Positions 1 through 9,366 of a stretch of 64,000 nt of DNA are shown piece after piece; position 1 is the stretch's first letter, and the number at the start of each line of letters is the position of its first letter. The position numbers were made by a program, and so were the translations under genes. Origin of the DNA: Gammaproteobacteria bacterium (GTDB lineage: Bacteria > Gemmatimonadota > Gemmatimonadetes > Longimicrobiales > Gaopeijiaceae); assembly GCA_028821195.1 (NCBI GenBank), contig JAPPHB010000085.1, positions 190,580 through 254,579 on the forward strand, given 5' to 3'. The notes under the pieces are model-generated. The model worked only from the letters and a program-made list of their open reading frames with translations, was not told the origin of the DNA and did no database searches.

Positions 1-927
1 GGTCGAATGGGGCAGGTGGAAGTTGGTGATGAGGGCGTCGACGACCTGGAAGTCGAAAGGCGGGCGGATGAAGAGATCGGTCGTGCCGCCGACCGCCCGC
101 ACCCCGCCCTTGCCGTCGGCCGCGCTCTCAAGCGTCCGCACCACCGTGGTGCCCACCGCCCACACCCGACCCCCGGCCGCGCGCGCTTCGGCGACCCGCC
201 GGGCGGCCTCGCGGGGGATGCGGTAGCGTTCTGTTCCGGGGCCGCGCGGGTCGCGGCCGGCAGGGCCCGCCGGGCGGAAGGTCGCCACCCCCACGTGCAG
301 GGTGACGCGAGCGATGCGCACCCCGCCCGCCTCCAGCGCATCCAGGAGCTCGCGGGTGAAGTGGAGGCCCGCGGTGGGGGCGGCCACCGAACCCGGCGTG
401 CGCGCGTACACCGTCTGGTAGCGCGCGCGATCCACCGGTTCGTCCGGGCGGCGCAGGTAGGGGGGGAGCGGCACGCGGCCGTGGCGCTCGAGCGCCTCCT
501 CGACCGGCAGCGGAGTCTCGACACGCACGATGCGCCCGTGGTCGGGCGTCGAGTCGACGATGTGGACCACCAGGTCGGGGGCGACCTCCACCGTCCGCCC
601 GGGCTTGAGCTTGCCGCCGGGCCGCACCAGCGCCTCCCACAGGCGCTCCTCCCCCAGCGGCCGCAGCAGGAACACCTCGGCGCGCGCGCCCGTCGGCTTG
701 GCTCCCAGCAGGCGCACGGGGAGCACCCGCGACTCGTTCACCACCAGGATATCGCCGGCGCGCATCAGGCCGGGAAGGTCGCGGAACACCCGATGCTCGA
801 AGGGTCCCCCGGATCTGGCCGCGACCAGCAGGCGGCTCCGGTCGCGCCGCGCTGCCGGGTAGCGCGCGATGCGGTCTTCGGGGAGGTGGTAGCCGAAGTC
901 CCGGGTGGCGTCGCGTCCGGCCTTCAT
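1..927 (-). CDS. queA: QueA, S-adenosylmethionine:tRNA ribosyltransferase-isomerase (C-terminus cut by window edge)
   Basis: Makes epoxyqueuosine in tRNA by transferring the ribosyl part of S-adenosylmethionine to preQ1 at the wobble position. The frame is open from the ATG at 927 to base 1, giving 309 codons; the rest of the protein lies outside. Family blocks visible in order are [14 protein letters not shown] near the N-terminus, [25 protein letters not shown] in the middle, [23 protein letters not shown], and [10 protein letters not shown] at the edge. The start codon shares ATGA with the ruvB stop, so translation is probably coupled; this is the last gene seen in the yebC-ruvCAB-queA run. 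Identification is secure; only the end is unknown. Confidence 0.95.
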   Translation of the reverse strand, partial: MKAGRDATRDFGYHLPEDRIARYPAARRDRSRLLVAARSGGPFEHRVFRDLPGLMRAGDILVVNESRVLPVRLLGAKPTGARAEVFLLRPLGEERLWEALVRPGGKLKPGRTVEVAPDLVVHIVDSTPDHGRIVRVETPLPVEEALERHGRVPLPPYLRRPDEPVDRARYQTVYARTPGSVAAPTAGLHFTRELLDALEAGGVRIARVTLHVGVATFRPAGPAGRDPRGPGTERYRIPREAARRVAEARAAGGRVWAVGTTVVRTLESAADGKGGVRAVGGTTDLFIRPPFDFQVVDALITNFHLPHST

Positions 928-1988
928 GACCGGAAGAGCGACGACTGGCCGTCTCCGCCCGGTCCGGCGTCCGAGCGCCCCTCCTTTCCGGTCGATGGAT
1001 GGCCGAACCGCCGGTGGGCGCGCTCCGTGGTCTTGCGCCCGCGCGGGGTGCGCTCCAGAAAGCCGTTCTGAATCAGAAACGGCTCGTAGACTTCCTCCAG
1101 GGTTCCCTCGTCCTCGCTCAGCGCCACCGCCAGCGAAGCCAGCCCCACCGGCCCCCCGCCGAACTTCTCGATGATGGTGCGCAGTACGCGCGCATCCATC
1201 TCGTCCATCCCGTACTCGTCCACCTCGAGCAGCCGGAGCCCCGCGCGCGCGACCTCGCCGCTGATCACGCTGTCGGCGCGCACCTCGGCGTAGTCGCGCA
1301 GGCGGCGCAGCAGCCGGTTGGCCACCCGGGGGGTGCCCCGAGCGCGACGCGCCAGCTCGAAGACGCCCTCTTCGGTCGTGTCCACTCCCAGGATGTCCGC
1401 GCTCCGCTGAACCACCTGGCTGAGCTCCTCGGGCCGGTAGAAGTCGAGGCGCTCGACCATCCCGAAGCGCGCGCGCATCGGTTCCGTGAGCAACCCGAAG
1501 CGGGTCGTGGCGCCCACCAGGGTGAAGCGCTCGATCTGCATGGTGACGGTGCGCGCCGCCGGTCCGTCGGAGAGCCGGATCTCCACCTGGAAATCCTCCA
1601 TGGCGGGGTACAGGAATTCCTCGACGATGGGCCGCAGCCGATGGATCTCGTCTATGAAGAGGATGTCCCGGGCGTTCAGGTTGGTGAGGGTGCTCACCAG
1701 GTCGCCCGGCTTCTCCAGCACCGGCCCGGAGGTCATCTTGACTCCGACCCCCATTTCCGAGGCGAGCACCATCGCCAGCGTGGTCTTGCCGAGCCCCGGA
1801 GGCCCGTGGAAGAGCAGGTGGTCGAGCGCGTCACCCCGCCCGCGGGCAGCCGCAATCGCGATCGAGAGCGTCTCCTTGACCTTTGCCTGGCCGATGCACT
1901 CGGCGAGGCTGCCCGGGCGCAGGGACAGCTCCGCACCACCCTCCCCGGAAAGCTCGCGGGGCGTGGTGACGTCGTAACGATCCGTCAT
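924..1988 (-). CDS. ruvB: RuvB, Holliday junction branch-migration ATPase
   Basis: Hexameric AAA+ motor that drives branch migration of Holliday junctions together with RuvA. The 354-residue length is normal. Walker A is [10 protein letters not shown] (about 61-70), Walker B is FIDEIH (111-116), and the sensor region GATTRFGLL follows near 160. The C-terminal winged-helix DNA-binding part contains [11 protein letters not shown] and ends with the typical [19 protein letters not shown] poorly conserved Gly/Ser-rich tail follows. The start overlaps the ruvA stop by ATGA and the stop overlaps the queA start in the same way, so the genes form one tightly coupled operon. Confidence 0.98.
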   Translation of the reverse strand: MTDRYDVTTPRELSGEGGAELSLRPGSLAECIGQAKVKETLSIAIAAARGRGDALDHLLFHGPPGLGKTTLAMVLASEMGVGVKMTSGPVLEKPGDLVSTLTNLNARDILFIDEIHRLRPIVEEFLYPAMEDFQVEIRLSDGPAARTVTMQIERFTLVGATTRFGLLTEPMRARFGMVERLDFYRPEELSQVVQRSADILGVDTTEEGVFELARRARGTPRVANRLLRRLRDYAEVRADSVISGEVARAGLRLLEVDEYGMDEMDARVLRTIIEKFGGGPVGLASLAVALSEDEGTLEEVYEPFLIQNGFLERTPRGRKTTERAHRRFGHPSTGKEGRSDAGPGGDGQSSLFRS

Positions 1989-2584
1989 CGCCCGATGCGC
2001 TCCAGCGCCCTTCGGATCAGTTCCTCGGTCTTCATCTCCTCTCCCGCGCCTCCGCCAGCCGTGACGCCGCGGACGGCTTCGTCCGCCTGCGCGAAGGAGT
2101 ACCCCAGAGCCATGAGCGCGTTGACCGCCTCCCGCGCGCCGTGAGGCGCCGCCTCGCCCCCGGCCGCGGCCAGCGCGAGGTCGCGCACCTTGTCGCTGAG
2201 CCGGAGGATGAGCAATTCGGCCGTCTTCTTTCCCACCCCGCTCACGCGGGTGAGCACGGCCGTCTCCTTGTTGGCGAGAGCCTGTGCCAGACGCCGGGCC
2301 GAGTAGGTCGAGAGCATCTCGCGCGCCAGCTTGGCGCCGACCCCGGTCGTCCCCAGCAGGCGCTGGAACATGTCGCGCTCGTGGACTTCCAGGAAGCCGT
2401 ACAGGGCGACCGAATCGTCGCGCACGACCTGCACGGTGCGCAGCCGCACCTGCTCGCCGGAGGGCGGCAGGCGTCCCGCCACCGTGGCCGGCACGTGAAC
2501 CTCGTACACGACGCCGCCCGCAGTCTCCACTTCGACCGAATCCATGTCCTGCTCGAGCAGAACCCCGTGCAGCCGGCTGATCAT
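1985..2584 (-). CDS. ruvA: RuvA, Holliday junction-binding subunit
   Basis: Binds four-way DNA junctions as a tetramer and recruits RuvB. The start [12 protein letters not shown] at 2584 is chosen because it resembles the family N-terminus and its ATG overlaps the ruvC TGA; this gives 199 residues, normal for RuvA. Domains are the N-terminal OB fold (about 1-65), two helix-hairpin-helix motifs ([12 protein letters not shown] near 75-90 and [15 protein letters not shown] near 110-125), and a C-terminal RuvB-contacting domain (about 150-199, ending [12 protein letters not shown]). The frame stays open upstream over ruvC, but that extension has no family similarity. Confidence 0.97.
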   Translation of the reverse strand: MISRLHGVLLEQDMDSVEVETAGGVVYEVHVPATVAGRLPPSGEQVRLRTVQVVRDDSVALYGFLEVHERDMFQRLLGTTGVGAKLAREMLSTYSARRLAQALANKETAVLTRVSGVGKKTAELLILRLSDKVRDLALAAAGGEAAPHGAREAVNALMALGYSFAQADEAVRGVTAGGGAGEEMKTEELIRRALERIGR

Positions 2585-3081
2585 CCGGGCCGGTCCCCGA
2601 TCAGGCAGTGGCAGAGCGCGGCCGCCACCCCGTCGGCCGCATCGTCCGGCGACGGCGCGGAGACCAGCCGCAGATGTGTCTTGACCATGAACCCCACCTG
2701 TTCCTTGGTGGCCCGGCCGGTGCCGACGACCGCGCTCTTGATCGCGGTCGTCGAGTACTCGGCAATCTGGACCCCGGCGAGCGCGCCCGCCAACAGGATG
2801 GCGCCCCGTGCATGGCCGAGCGTAAGCGCGCTCTGCGGGTTCTTCCCCTGGAACACCTTTTCGACGGAGAGCACGTGGGGCTCGAAGCGCTGGACGATCG
2901 ACTGCATCGCCTCGAAGATGTGGCAGATGCGGTCCGCAAGCGGGCGCCGGGGCCGGGTGCGCACCACCCCGCATTCGAGCAGCGACAACCTGCCCTCGCC
3001 GCTGGCGACCACCCCGTAGCCGGTGCGCGCCGTGCCCGGATCGACCCCGAGCACGATCAGCGCCCCGTCCGGTGCCTTCAC
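2581..3081 (-). CDS. ruvC: RuvC, Holliday junction resolvase
   Basis: Endonuclease that cuts Holliday junctions symmetrically. The 166-residue length fits the family. Catalytic acidic residues sit in expected motifs: [13 protein letters not shown] near residues 11-23, SVEKVF near 71-76, and the C-terminal [15 protein letters not shown]. The [16 protein letters not shown] segment near 78-93 is typical of the dimer and DNA-binding region. The gene lies 25 bases downstream of yebC and overlaps ruvA by ATGA, giving a yebC-ruvC-ruvA-ruvB-queA order. Confidence 0.97.
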   Translation of the reverse strand: MKAPDGALIVLGVDPGTARTGYGVVASGEGRLSLLECGVVRTRPRRPLADRICHIFEAMQSIVQRFEPHVLSVEKVFQGKNPQSALTLGHARGAILLAGALAGVQIAEYSTTAIKSAVVGTGRATKEQVGFMVKTHLRLVSAPSPDDAADGVAAALCHCLIGDRPG

Positions 3082-3106
3082 CGTCCGCTTCGTGGTCGGC
3101 CGACCC

Positions 3107-3856
3107 TCATTGCGACAGCCGGGCCAGGGTGTCCTCGTCGATGTTGCCGTTGGACGAGATCTTCTGCACGTCGTCCGATCCGTCGAGCGCCTCCATCAGG
3201 CGCACCAGTCTTTCCGCGGTCTTGCCCGCCACGTCCACTTCGTTCTGCGGAATCATCGCCAGCTCCGCCTGCGCGATGCGGATGCCGGCCTCCCGCATGT
3301 CGTCCTGAACCTGGTGAAAGGAAGCCAGATCGGTCGTGACGATGAAATCGCCCCCTTCCTGCACGACATCCTCCGCTCTCGCTTCCAGCGCCGCTTCCAG
3401 CACCTCCTCCTCGGAGTGCCCGGCCGCCTCGATGTAGATCTGTCCTCTTCGGTCGAACTGCCACGCCACCGACCCGGCAGTTCCCAGGCTGCCTCCGTTC
3501 TTGGTGAGGAGGTGTCTCACCGCCGCCACCGTGCGCTTGGGGTTGTCGGTCAGGGTCTCGATGTAGAGCGCGACCCCGCCCGGGGCGTAGCCCTCGTAGA
3601 CCACTTCCTCGTAGTTGACGCCCGCGAGCTCACCGGTCCCCTTCTTGATCGCCCGCTCGATGTTCTCCTGGGGCATGTTGCCGGCCTTGGCGGTCTCCAC
3701 CGCCAGGCGCAGGCGCGGGTTGAAGTTGGGATCTCCTCCGCCGTCGCGCGCGGCCACCGTCAGCTCGCGGATGAGCTTGGTGAACATCTGTCCGCGCTTT
3801 GCGTCGTTGACGGCCTTCTTGCGCTTGATCTGCGCCCACTTGCTGTGTCCCGCCAC
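3107..3856 (-). CDS. yebC: YebC/TACO1 family protein
   Basis: Member of the YebC/PmpR/TACO1 family. Different members have been described as transcriptional regulators or as ribosome-associated factors that relieve stalling at proline stretches; the sequence does not decide between these roles. The 249-residue length and the N-terminal signature MAGHSKWAQIKRKKAVNDAK are typical. IERAIKKGTGEL, YEGYAPGGVALY and the acidic C-terminal domain are also visible. It sits 15 bases after the EF-G-like gene and directly before ruvC, the common bacterial arrangement. Confidence 0.96.
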   Translation of the reverse strand: MAGHSKWAQIKRKKAVNDAKRGQMFTKLIRELTVAARDGGGDPNFNPRLRLAVETAKAGNMPQENIERAIKKGTGELAGVNYEEVVYEGYAPGGVALYIETLTDNPKRTVAAVRHLLTKNGGSLGTAGSVAWQFDRRGQIYIEAAGHSEEEVLEAALEARAEDVVQEGGDFIVTTDLASFHQVQDDMREAGIRIAQAELAMIPQNEVDVAGKTAERLVRLMEALDGSDDVQKISSNGNIDEDTLARLSQ

Positions 3857-3871
3857 GAGCTGCCTCCTGCC

Positions 3872-5962
3872 CTACTCCTCCGCCTTGAGCGCCTCGATCA
3901 CGTGCTGGGCCTCGTGCGCGGGCATCGGCTCGTAGCCGGCGAGGGTGCGCGTGTGGTGCGCGCGCCCCTGGGTCATGGAGCGCAGGGCGGTGGCGTACTT
4001 GTAGAGTTCGGCTTCCGGGACGAGCGCCTGGACGGTCGTGCTGCCGTTGCCGGGCACCATGCCCTGCACCTTGCCGCGACGCTGCGTGATGTCGCCCATG
4101 ATGTCGCCCATGTACTCGTCAGGCGTCGACACTTCCACCTCGATGATCGGTTCCAGCAGCACCGGACCTGCCCTGGACGCGACTTCGCGGAAGGCCAGCG
4201 ACCCGGCCACCTTGAACGCGATGTCGGAGGAGTCCACCGAGTGGTAGGAGCCGTCGTAGCATTCGGCTGCGAAGTCCACCAGCGCGAACCCGGCCAGGAT
4301 GCCCTTGCCTGCCGCCTCCTGGATGCCCTTGTTCACCGACGGGACGTATTTCCCGGGGATGACGCCTCCCTTGATGTTGTCCACGAACTCGTAGCCGTCG
4401 CCGCGCGGGCGTGGCGACAGACGCACCCAGCAGTCGCCGAACTGGCCCCGGCCGCCCGTCTGCTTCTTGAAGCGTCCGCGCCCTTCCGCGGTTCGCGTGA
4501 TGGTTTCCCGGTAGGCGATCCTGGGCTGCTCGGTCTCGACGCTGACGTTGTACTTGCGCTTCATGCGCTGCATCTGGACGTCCAGGTGCAGTTCCCCGAG
4601 CCCCCGCGCGATGGTCTGTCCCAGTTCGGGGTTGAACTCCGCATGGAAGGTCGGATCCTCGTCGTGCAGCTTTTGCAGGGCCTCGCCGATCTTGTCGTCG
4701 TCGGCGCGGGTCGCGCCCTTCATCGCCACGGACACGTCCGGCTTCGGGAAGTCGATCCTGTCGAGGACGAGAGGCCGGCCGGGCGACGACAGCGTGTCGT
4801 TGGTGGCGGTGTTCTTGAGCTTTGCCACCACGCCGATGTCGCCGGCGTGCAGCCGCGGCACCTCCAGGCGCTCCCGTCCCAGAGGTATGGAAACGTGGTT
4901 CAGCTTCTCGCTCGAGCCCTGACCCGCGTTGTGTGCGTCCATCCCGTTGACCGCGACGCCGCTGAACACGCGGAAGTAGGAGAGTTCGCCCACATGCGGC
5001 TCGGTCGCGGTCTTGAAGACCAGCGCCGCGAACGATCCGTCGTCGGTCGCCTGGAGTTCCGCCTCCTGGTCCAGGCCCGGCCGGGACGCGGAGTGGCTCC
5101 CCGACTCGGACGGATCGGGGAAGAGCTCGACCATCTTGCGCAGCAGCGCGCGGATCCCGTAGACGCGCGTCGAGGATCCGCAGAGAACCGGGACCACCTC
5201 ATCGCGCTCCATCGCGATGGCCATGGCCTCGAGAGCTTCTTCGCGCGTGATTTCCTCACCTTCCAGGTAGCGGTCCAGAAGCTCCTCGTCGGTGGTCGCG
5301 AGGGTTTCCTGCAGTTCGGTGGTCCACTCCTCGAAGATGTCCTCGAGGTCGGCGGGGACGTCGGCTTCATCGTACTCGCCGGTAGCGGAACCGTCGCGAT
5401 ACATGTGCGTGCGCCCGCTGAACAGGTTGATGATCCCGCGGAAGCCGGGTCCGGCGCCCACCGGTATCTCCACCGGCAGCGCGCTCTCGGCGAGCTTCTC
5501 CCTGATGTCCTCGAAGACCTTGCGGAAGTCGGCGTGCTCCTTGTCCATCATCGAAACGAAGAACATGCGCGGGATGCCGCGCTCCTCGCAGTAGCGCCAC
5601 ACCCGCTCGGTCCCGACTTCGACGCCCGAGGTCGCGCTCACCACGATGACGGCCGCGTCCGCCACCCGGACCGCCGCCAGGGCCTCCCCGGTGAAGTCCA
5701 GGTATCCGGGCGTGTCGATCAGGTTGATCTTGGTACCCTTCCACTCGCTGAAGGCGGGAGTGAGCTGCATCGAGATCCCGTGCTGGATCTCCTCGGGCGC
5801 GGTCATGGTGAGGGCGTGACCCTCCGCCACATTGCCCTTGCGCCGTGCGGTGCCTCCCACGAAGGCGAGGGCGTCCACCAGCATGGTCTTGCCGGAGCCG
5901 CCGTGACCGAGTACGGCCACGTTGCGAATGTTCTCCGTCAGGTATTCCTTCCCTTCCGCCAT
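3872..5962 (-). CDS. Elongation factor G-like GTPase (EF-G2/FusA2 type)
   Basis: A 696-residue protein with the five-domain layout of EF-G but the divergent P-loop GHGGSGKT (19-26) in place of the canonical GHVDHGKTT pattern. G3 is DTPGYLDF (83-90). The position of the NKxD guanine-recognition motif reads SMMD (137-140), so two of its key residues are changed. Domain IV retains KKQTGGRGQFGD near residue 495 and the C-terminal domain retains PEAELYKYATALRSMTQGR. By family this is an EF-G paralogue, not the main translocase; its role is uncertain. It precedes yebC by 15 bases. Confidence 0.88.
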   Translation of the reverse strand: MAEGKEYLTENIRNVAVLGHGGSGKTMLVDALAFVGGTARRKGNVAEGHALTMTAPEEIQHGISMQLTPAFSEWKGTKINLIDTPGYLDFTGEALAAVRVADAAVIVVSATSGVEVGTERVWRYCEERGIPRMFFVSMMDKEHADFRKVFEDIREKLAESALPVEIPVGAGPGFRGIINLFSGRTHMYRDGSATGEYDEADVPADLEDIFEEWTTELQETLATTDEELLDRYLEGEEITREEALEAMAIAMERDEVVPVLCGSSTRVYGIRALLRKMVELFPDPSESGSHSASRPGLDQEAELQATDDGSFAALVFKTATEPHVGELSYFRVFSGVAVNGMDAHNAGQGSSEKLNHVSIPLGRERLEVPRLHAGDIGVVAKLKNTATNDTLSSPGRPLVLDRIDFPKPDVSVAMKGATRADDDKIGEALQKLHDEDPTFHAEFNPELGQTIARGLGELHLDVQMQRMKRKYNVSVETEQPRIAYRETITRTAEGRGRFKKQTGGRGQFGDCWVRLSPRPRGDGYEFVDNIKGGVIPGKYVPSVNKGIQEAAGKGILAGFALVDFAAECYDGSYHSVDSSDIAFKVAGSLAFREVASRAGPVLLEPIIEVEVSTPDEYMGDIMGDITQRRGKVQGMVPGNGSTTVQALVPEAELYKYATALRSMTQGRAHHTRTLAGYEPMPAHEAQHVIEALKAEE

Positions 5963-6044
5963 CTGACCTCCTGAAAAACAGGTGTTGAGTTGAGGCGACG
6001 CGGCGCGGCGTCGTGGTTTCGGCGGATGCCGCCGGGAGCGGAAC

Positions 6045-6899
6045 CTAGGAAGAGCGGCGCCTGCGGGAAACCTCGTTGAGAAGTTCGAGTTCCTTGCGCG
6101 TCAGCGACCTCATCCCGCTGCGCGAGATCTTGTCGAGGATGGCGTCCACTTCGTCCAGCAGGGCTTCTTCGTCGGCCCTCCGGCCACCTCTCCGCGCACC
6201 GGGGGAACTCTGCGAGCGGGTTGACCGCCCTCCGGGGGCCGTCCCGGAGCCGAATCTTCCGCCCGGACGGGAGGAGCCGGCGCCGCCGCGCCCCCGCAGC
6301 CACTCGGGGGTTCGCCAGTCGGTCCTGAGATAGACGAACCCCGTGACCAGCCCGCCCAGATGGGCGAAATGGGCGATTCCGTCTCCTCCTCCTCCGAAAG
6401 CGCTCAGCGTGCTCACCACGAAGAGGAAGGCGGCCAGCCACTTCGCCTTGACGGGGAAGATACCCCAGATGTAGATGGGCGCGTCCGGCCAGGTCATGGC
6501 GAAGGCGACCATCAAGCCGTACACCGCCGCCGACGCGCCGATGATCGAAGATGACTGGAAGACGAAGCTGAGGGCCACTCCTCCGAGTCCGCATAGCAGA
6601 TAGTACTTGATGAACTCGCGCGAACCCCAGCGCCGCTCGAGCGGCCGGCCGAAGAAGAACAGCATCAGCATGTTGATGAACACATGCCAGAAGCCCGCGT
6701 GCAGGAACATGTAGGTCAGCGCGCCCCACGGACGGGTGAGGATGCGGGACGGCCGGAACGCGAACCATTCCACGAAGAAGCCCGCGCTCCCGCTGATCCA
6801 CATGAACAGGAAGATCGCGGCGTTGGCGATCAGCAGCCGCTTCACCCACGGCGTGAGCAGGGAGGCTCCGTAGCCCGGCTCGAAGGACGACCAGCTCAT
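6045..6899 (-). CDS. Rhomboid family intramembrane serine protease
   Basis: Integral membrane protease of 284 residues with about six hydrophobic segments between residues 22 and 195. The nucleophile lies in GASAAVYG (Ser123). The HVFINMLML block (His72, Asn76) and the final AHLGGLVTG (His180) complete the rhomboid signature. A Gly/Arg/Ser-rich linker (about 200-245) leads to a charged helical tail ending LTRKELELLNEVSRR; similar tails are common in rhomboids of this type. The ATG at 6899 overlaps the ddl stop (ATGA). The substrate cannot be inferred. Confidence 0.93.
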   Translation of the reverse strand: MSWSSFEPGYGASLLTPWVKRLLIANAAIFLFMWISGSAGFFVEWFAFRPSRILTRPWGALTYMFLHAGFWHVFINMLMLFFFGRPLERRWGSREFIKYYLLCGLGGVALSFVFQSSSIIGASAAVYGLMVAFAMTWPDAPIYIWGIFPVKAKWLAAFLFVVSTLSAFGGGGDGIAHFAHLGGLVTGFVYLRTDWRTPEWLRGRGGAGSSRPGGRFGSGTAPGGRSTRSQSSPGARRGGRRADEEALLDEVDAILDKISRSGMRSLTRKELELLNEVSRRRRSS

Positions 6900-7924
6900 G
6901 CGCGCGAGCCGGCGGCGACGGGCGCGGCGCGTCCGGACAGCGCCAGGATGGCGATGCGCTCGCACAGTTCGCCGAAGGACAGCCCGGCGGCCCGTCCGGC
7001 CCGCGGCAGCAGGCTGGCGGGGGTAAGCCCCGGAAGCGCGTTCGCCTCCAGGCACCATGGGGTGGCCGCGGAGTCCAGTATGAAGTCGACCCGGCTGAAG
7101 CCCTCCAGCCGGAGGGCGCGATGCACCGCCAGCGCCTGCCGGCGGAGTCCGGCGGCGACGTCCTTCGCGATGCGGGCCGGGAAGATCTCGCGTGCCATCC
7201 CCGGCTGATACTTGCACTCGTAGTCGAAGATCTCGTTTTCGGGGATGATCTCGCCGGGAGGGAGGGCTTCCTCGCCCAGGATGCCCACCGTCAGCTCCCG
7301 TCCCCTGATGTAGCGCTCGAACATGACCGCGCCGCCGTACGCCAGCGCCTGCTCCTCCGCGGCGGGGATCGCGTCGGCGCGATGCACCAGCGTGAGGCCC
7401 AGCGTCGACCCGCCCCTCGGGGGCTTGACGATCAGGGGCAGGTCCAGCTCGGCCACGACGTGCTCGGTGGGCGCGTGTCCGGTGATCCACTCGGGGGTCG
7501 GGATGCCGGCGTCGCGCAGCAGCCGCTTGGTGAGGTCCTTGTCCATGGCCAGGGCGCAGCCGGTATGCCCGCTCCCCGCGTAGGGAACCCCGATCAGGTC
7601 GAGCAGCGACTGGACCGTGCCGTCTTCGCCTGCCCCGCCATGGAGCGCCGGGAACACCACGTCGGGCGCGCAGGCCCGCAACGCCTCGCCGAGGAGGAGC
7701 AGAGGATCGCTGCCGCCCGGCCCCGCGGAGGGCGGTGCCTCCCGGGCGACCCCCGACTCGCGCAGTTCAAGTTCCCGTTCGCGGCTGAGCACCCCCGAGG
7801 CGGGATCGACCGCCACGACCTCGTGACCCCGGCCGCGCAGGGCGGCGGCGACCTCGGCGCCGGAGACGAGCGATACCGGCCTCTCTTCGGAGCTGCCGCC
7901 CATGAGCACGGCGACCTTCATCAC
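6896..7924 (-). CDS. ddl: D-alanine--D-alanine ligase
   Basis: ATP-grasp enzyme joining two D-alanines for peptidoglycan precursor synthesis in the cytoplasm. The protein has 342 residues. Landmarks are VAVLMGGSSEERPVSL at the N-terminus, FPALHGGAGEDGTVQ with GVPYAGSG following, DKDLTKRLLRDAGIPTP, LPLIVKPPRGGSTLG (ATP-binding lysine and Gly-rich loop), the RELTVGILG block, and SRVDFILD ... EANALPGLTPASLLP near the C-terminus with the metal-binding acidic residues. It lies 22 bases after the cystathionine beta-synthase-like gene and overlaps the rhomboid gene. Confidence 0.96.
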   Translation of the reverse strand: MMKVAVLMGGSSEERPVSLVSGAEVAAALRGRGHEVVAVDPASGVLSRERELELRESGVAREAPPSAGPGGSDPLLLLGEALRACAPDVVFPALHGGAGEDGTVQSLLDLIGVPYAGSGHTGCALAMDKDLTKRLLRDAGIPTPEWITGHAPTEHVVAELDLPLIVKPPRGGSTLGLTLVHRADAIPAAEEQALAYGGAVMFERYIRGRELTVGILGEEALPPGEIIPENEIFDYECKYQPGMAREIFPARIAKDVAAGLRRQALAVHRALRLEGFSRVDFILDSAATPWCLEANALPGLTPASLLPRAGRAAGLSFGELCERIAILALSGRAAPVAAGSRA

Positions 7925-7946
7925 CGTGTCCCTGGCCGGGCGCCGC

Positions 7947-9338
7947 TCAACCGGCCGCTCCCGTGAGCGTTCGCACGATGTCGAAGCGGGTGAGGATGTC
8001 CTCGAGCCTGCCGTTGGTCCTCACCAGGACCGCGGGATTCTCCCGGGTCAACAGCCGCGTCGCCCTGTCGGCGTCGAGATGGCTGTCAACGACCGGGAAG
8101 GGCGAGTTCATGACCGTCTCCACCGGGTCGTCCAGCACCCCGGGGTCCTGAATGACCCGCGCCATGAGCCGCCCCTCGCTCAGCGAGCCCACGCAGTCCC
8201 CGTCGCGGACCACCGGCAACTGCGAGACGCCGTGGCTGCTCAACGTGGACAGCGCCATGCGCACGGGGGTGGAGGGCGTCGCCGTCAGCAGCCGGAAGTC
8301 CAGCGGCTCCTTGGCGCGCACCAGGTCGTGGACGCTCCTGCGCGCGCGCTCCAGGAAGCCGTTTTCCCGCATCCACTCGTCGTCGTACATCTTGGTAAGG
8401 TAGTGCTCTCCCCAGTCGCACAGAATCGCGACCACGAAGGCCTCCGGGTCGTCCAGCCGGCGCGCCAGCTCCACGGCCGCGTGCGTGTTGAGCCCCGAGG
8501 AGCCGCCCACGAAGAGTCCCTCTTGCGTGGTGAGCCGCCGGGCCATGCGGAAGGCCTCGCCGTCCTTTACGGTCACGTAGGCGTCCACCACGTCGAGGTT
8601 GAGCGCGCCCGGGATCTTGTCGTTGCCGAGCCCCTCCACCAGGTAGGGGTGGCCCTCCCCCATCTCGCCTGTGTTGAAGAACGAGGAGATCACCGAGCCC
8701 ACGGGATCCACGCCCACCACCTCGACCGCCGGATTCCGCTCCTTCAGGTATGCGCCGGCGCCGGAGATGGTGCCCCCGGTGCCCGCCCCGCCCACCAGGT
8801 GGGTGATGCGCCCCCCGCTCTGCTCCCAGAGTTCCGGCCCGGTCGTCGCGTAGTGGGCCTTCGGGTTCTCGAGGTTGTAGAACTGGTCGGCGAGCACCGC
8901 ACCGGGAGTCTCGCGGGCGATGCGGCGGGCGACCTGCTGGTAGTGGTCGGGGTGATCCGGCCCGACGGCCGTGGGGGTGATCACCACCTCCGCCCCGAAG
9001 GCGCGCAACAGCTTCACCTTCTCCTGGCTCATCTTGTCGGGCATGGTGAAGATGCAGCGATACCCGCGGGTCGCCGCAGCCATCGCGAGCGCCAGGCCGG
9101 TGTTGCCGCTGGTGGCTTCGACGATAACGCCGCCCGGCCGCAGCGTCCCGTCCCGCTCCGCCGCGCTCACCAGGGCGAGCCCGATGCGATCCTTCACCGA
9201 ACCGCCGGGGCTCATGAACTCGCACTTGCCGTAGACGGGAGTGCGGCAGTCGGCGGACACCTGGTGCAGCCGCACCAGCGGGGTCCACCCCACCATCTCC
9301 ATGACGTTGTCGTACGGCTCGCGATGCCGGACGCTCAT
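7947..9338 (-). CDS. Pyridoxal-phosphate cystathionine beta-synthase / cysteine synthase with C-terminal CBS domain pair
   Basis: Fold-type II PLP enzyme of 463 residues from the ATG at 9338. The PLP lysine is Lys49 in GGSVKDRIG; EATSGNTGLAL (about 74-84) holds the phosphate-binding loop, and GGAGTGGTISGAG is the glycine-rich cofactor loop. Residues from about 340 onward form two CBS motifs (MALSTLSSHGVSQLPVV and VRTNGRLEDILTRFDI). This layout matches bacterial cystathionine beta-synthase; O-acetylserine sulfhydrylase activity is the alternative. A longer in-frame start exists upstream but adds residues unlike the family. Confidence 0.9.
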   Translation of the reverse strand: MSVRHREPYDNVMEMVGWTPLVRLHQVSADCRTPVYGKCEFMSPGGSVKDRIGLALVSAAERDGTLRPGGVIVEATSGNTGLALAMAAATRGYRCIFTMPDKMSQEKVKLLRAFGAEVVITPTAVGPDHPDHYQQVARRIARETPGAVLADQFYNLENPKAHYATTGPELWEQSGGRITHLVGGAGTGGTISGAGAYLKERNPAVEVVGVDPVGSVISSFFNTGEMGEGHPYLVEGLGNDKIPGALNLDVVDAYVTVKDGEAFRMARRLTTQEGLFVGGSSGLNTHAAVELARRLDDPEAFVVAILCDWGEHYLTKMYDDEWMRENGFLERARRSVHDLVRAKEPLDFRLLTATPSTPVRMALSTLSSHGVSQLPVVRDGDCVGSLSEGRLMARVIQDPGVLDDPVETVMNSPFPVVDSHLDADRATRLLTRENPAVLVRTNGRLEDILTRFDIVRTLTGAAG

Positions 9339-9366
9339 GGCCGCGATCCCTCCGCTTTGCCGCGCA

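Noticed and set aside
3023-5974. Very long open frame on the plus strand opposite the EF-G-like gene
   Set aside because: High GC keeps antisense frames open; the translation is rich in Arg, His and Val with no recognised motif, while the minus strand encodes a clear GTPase.
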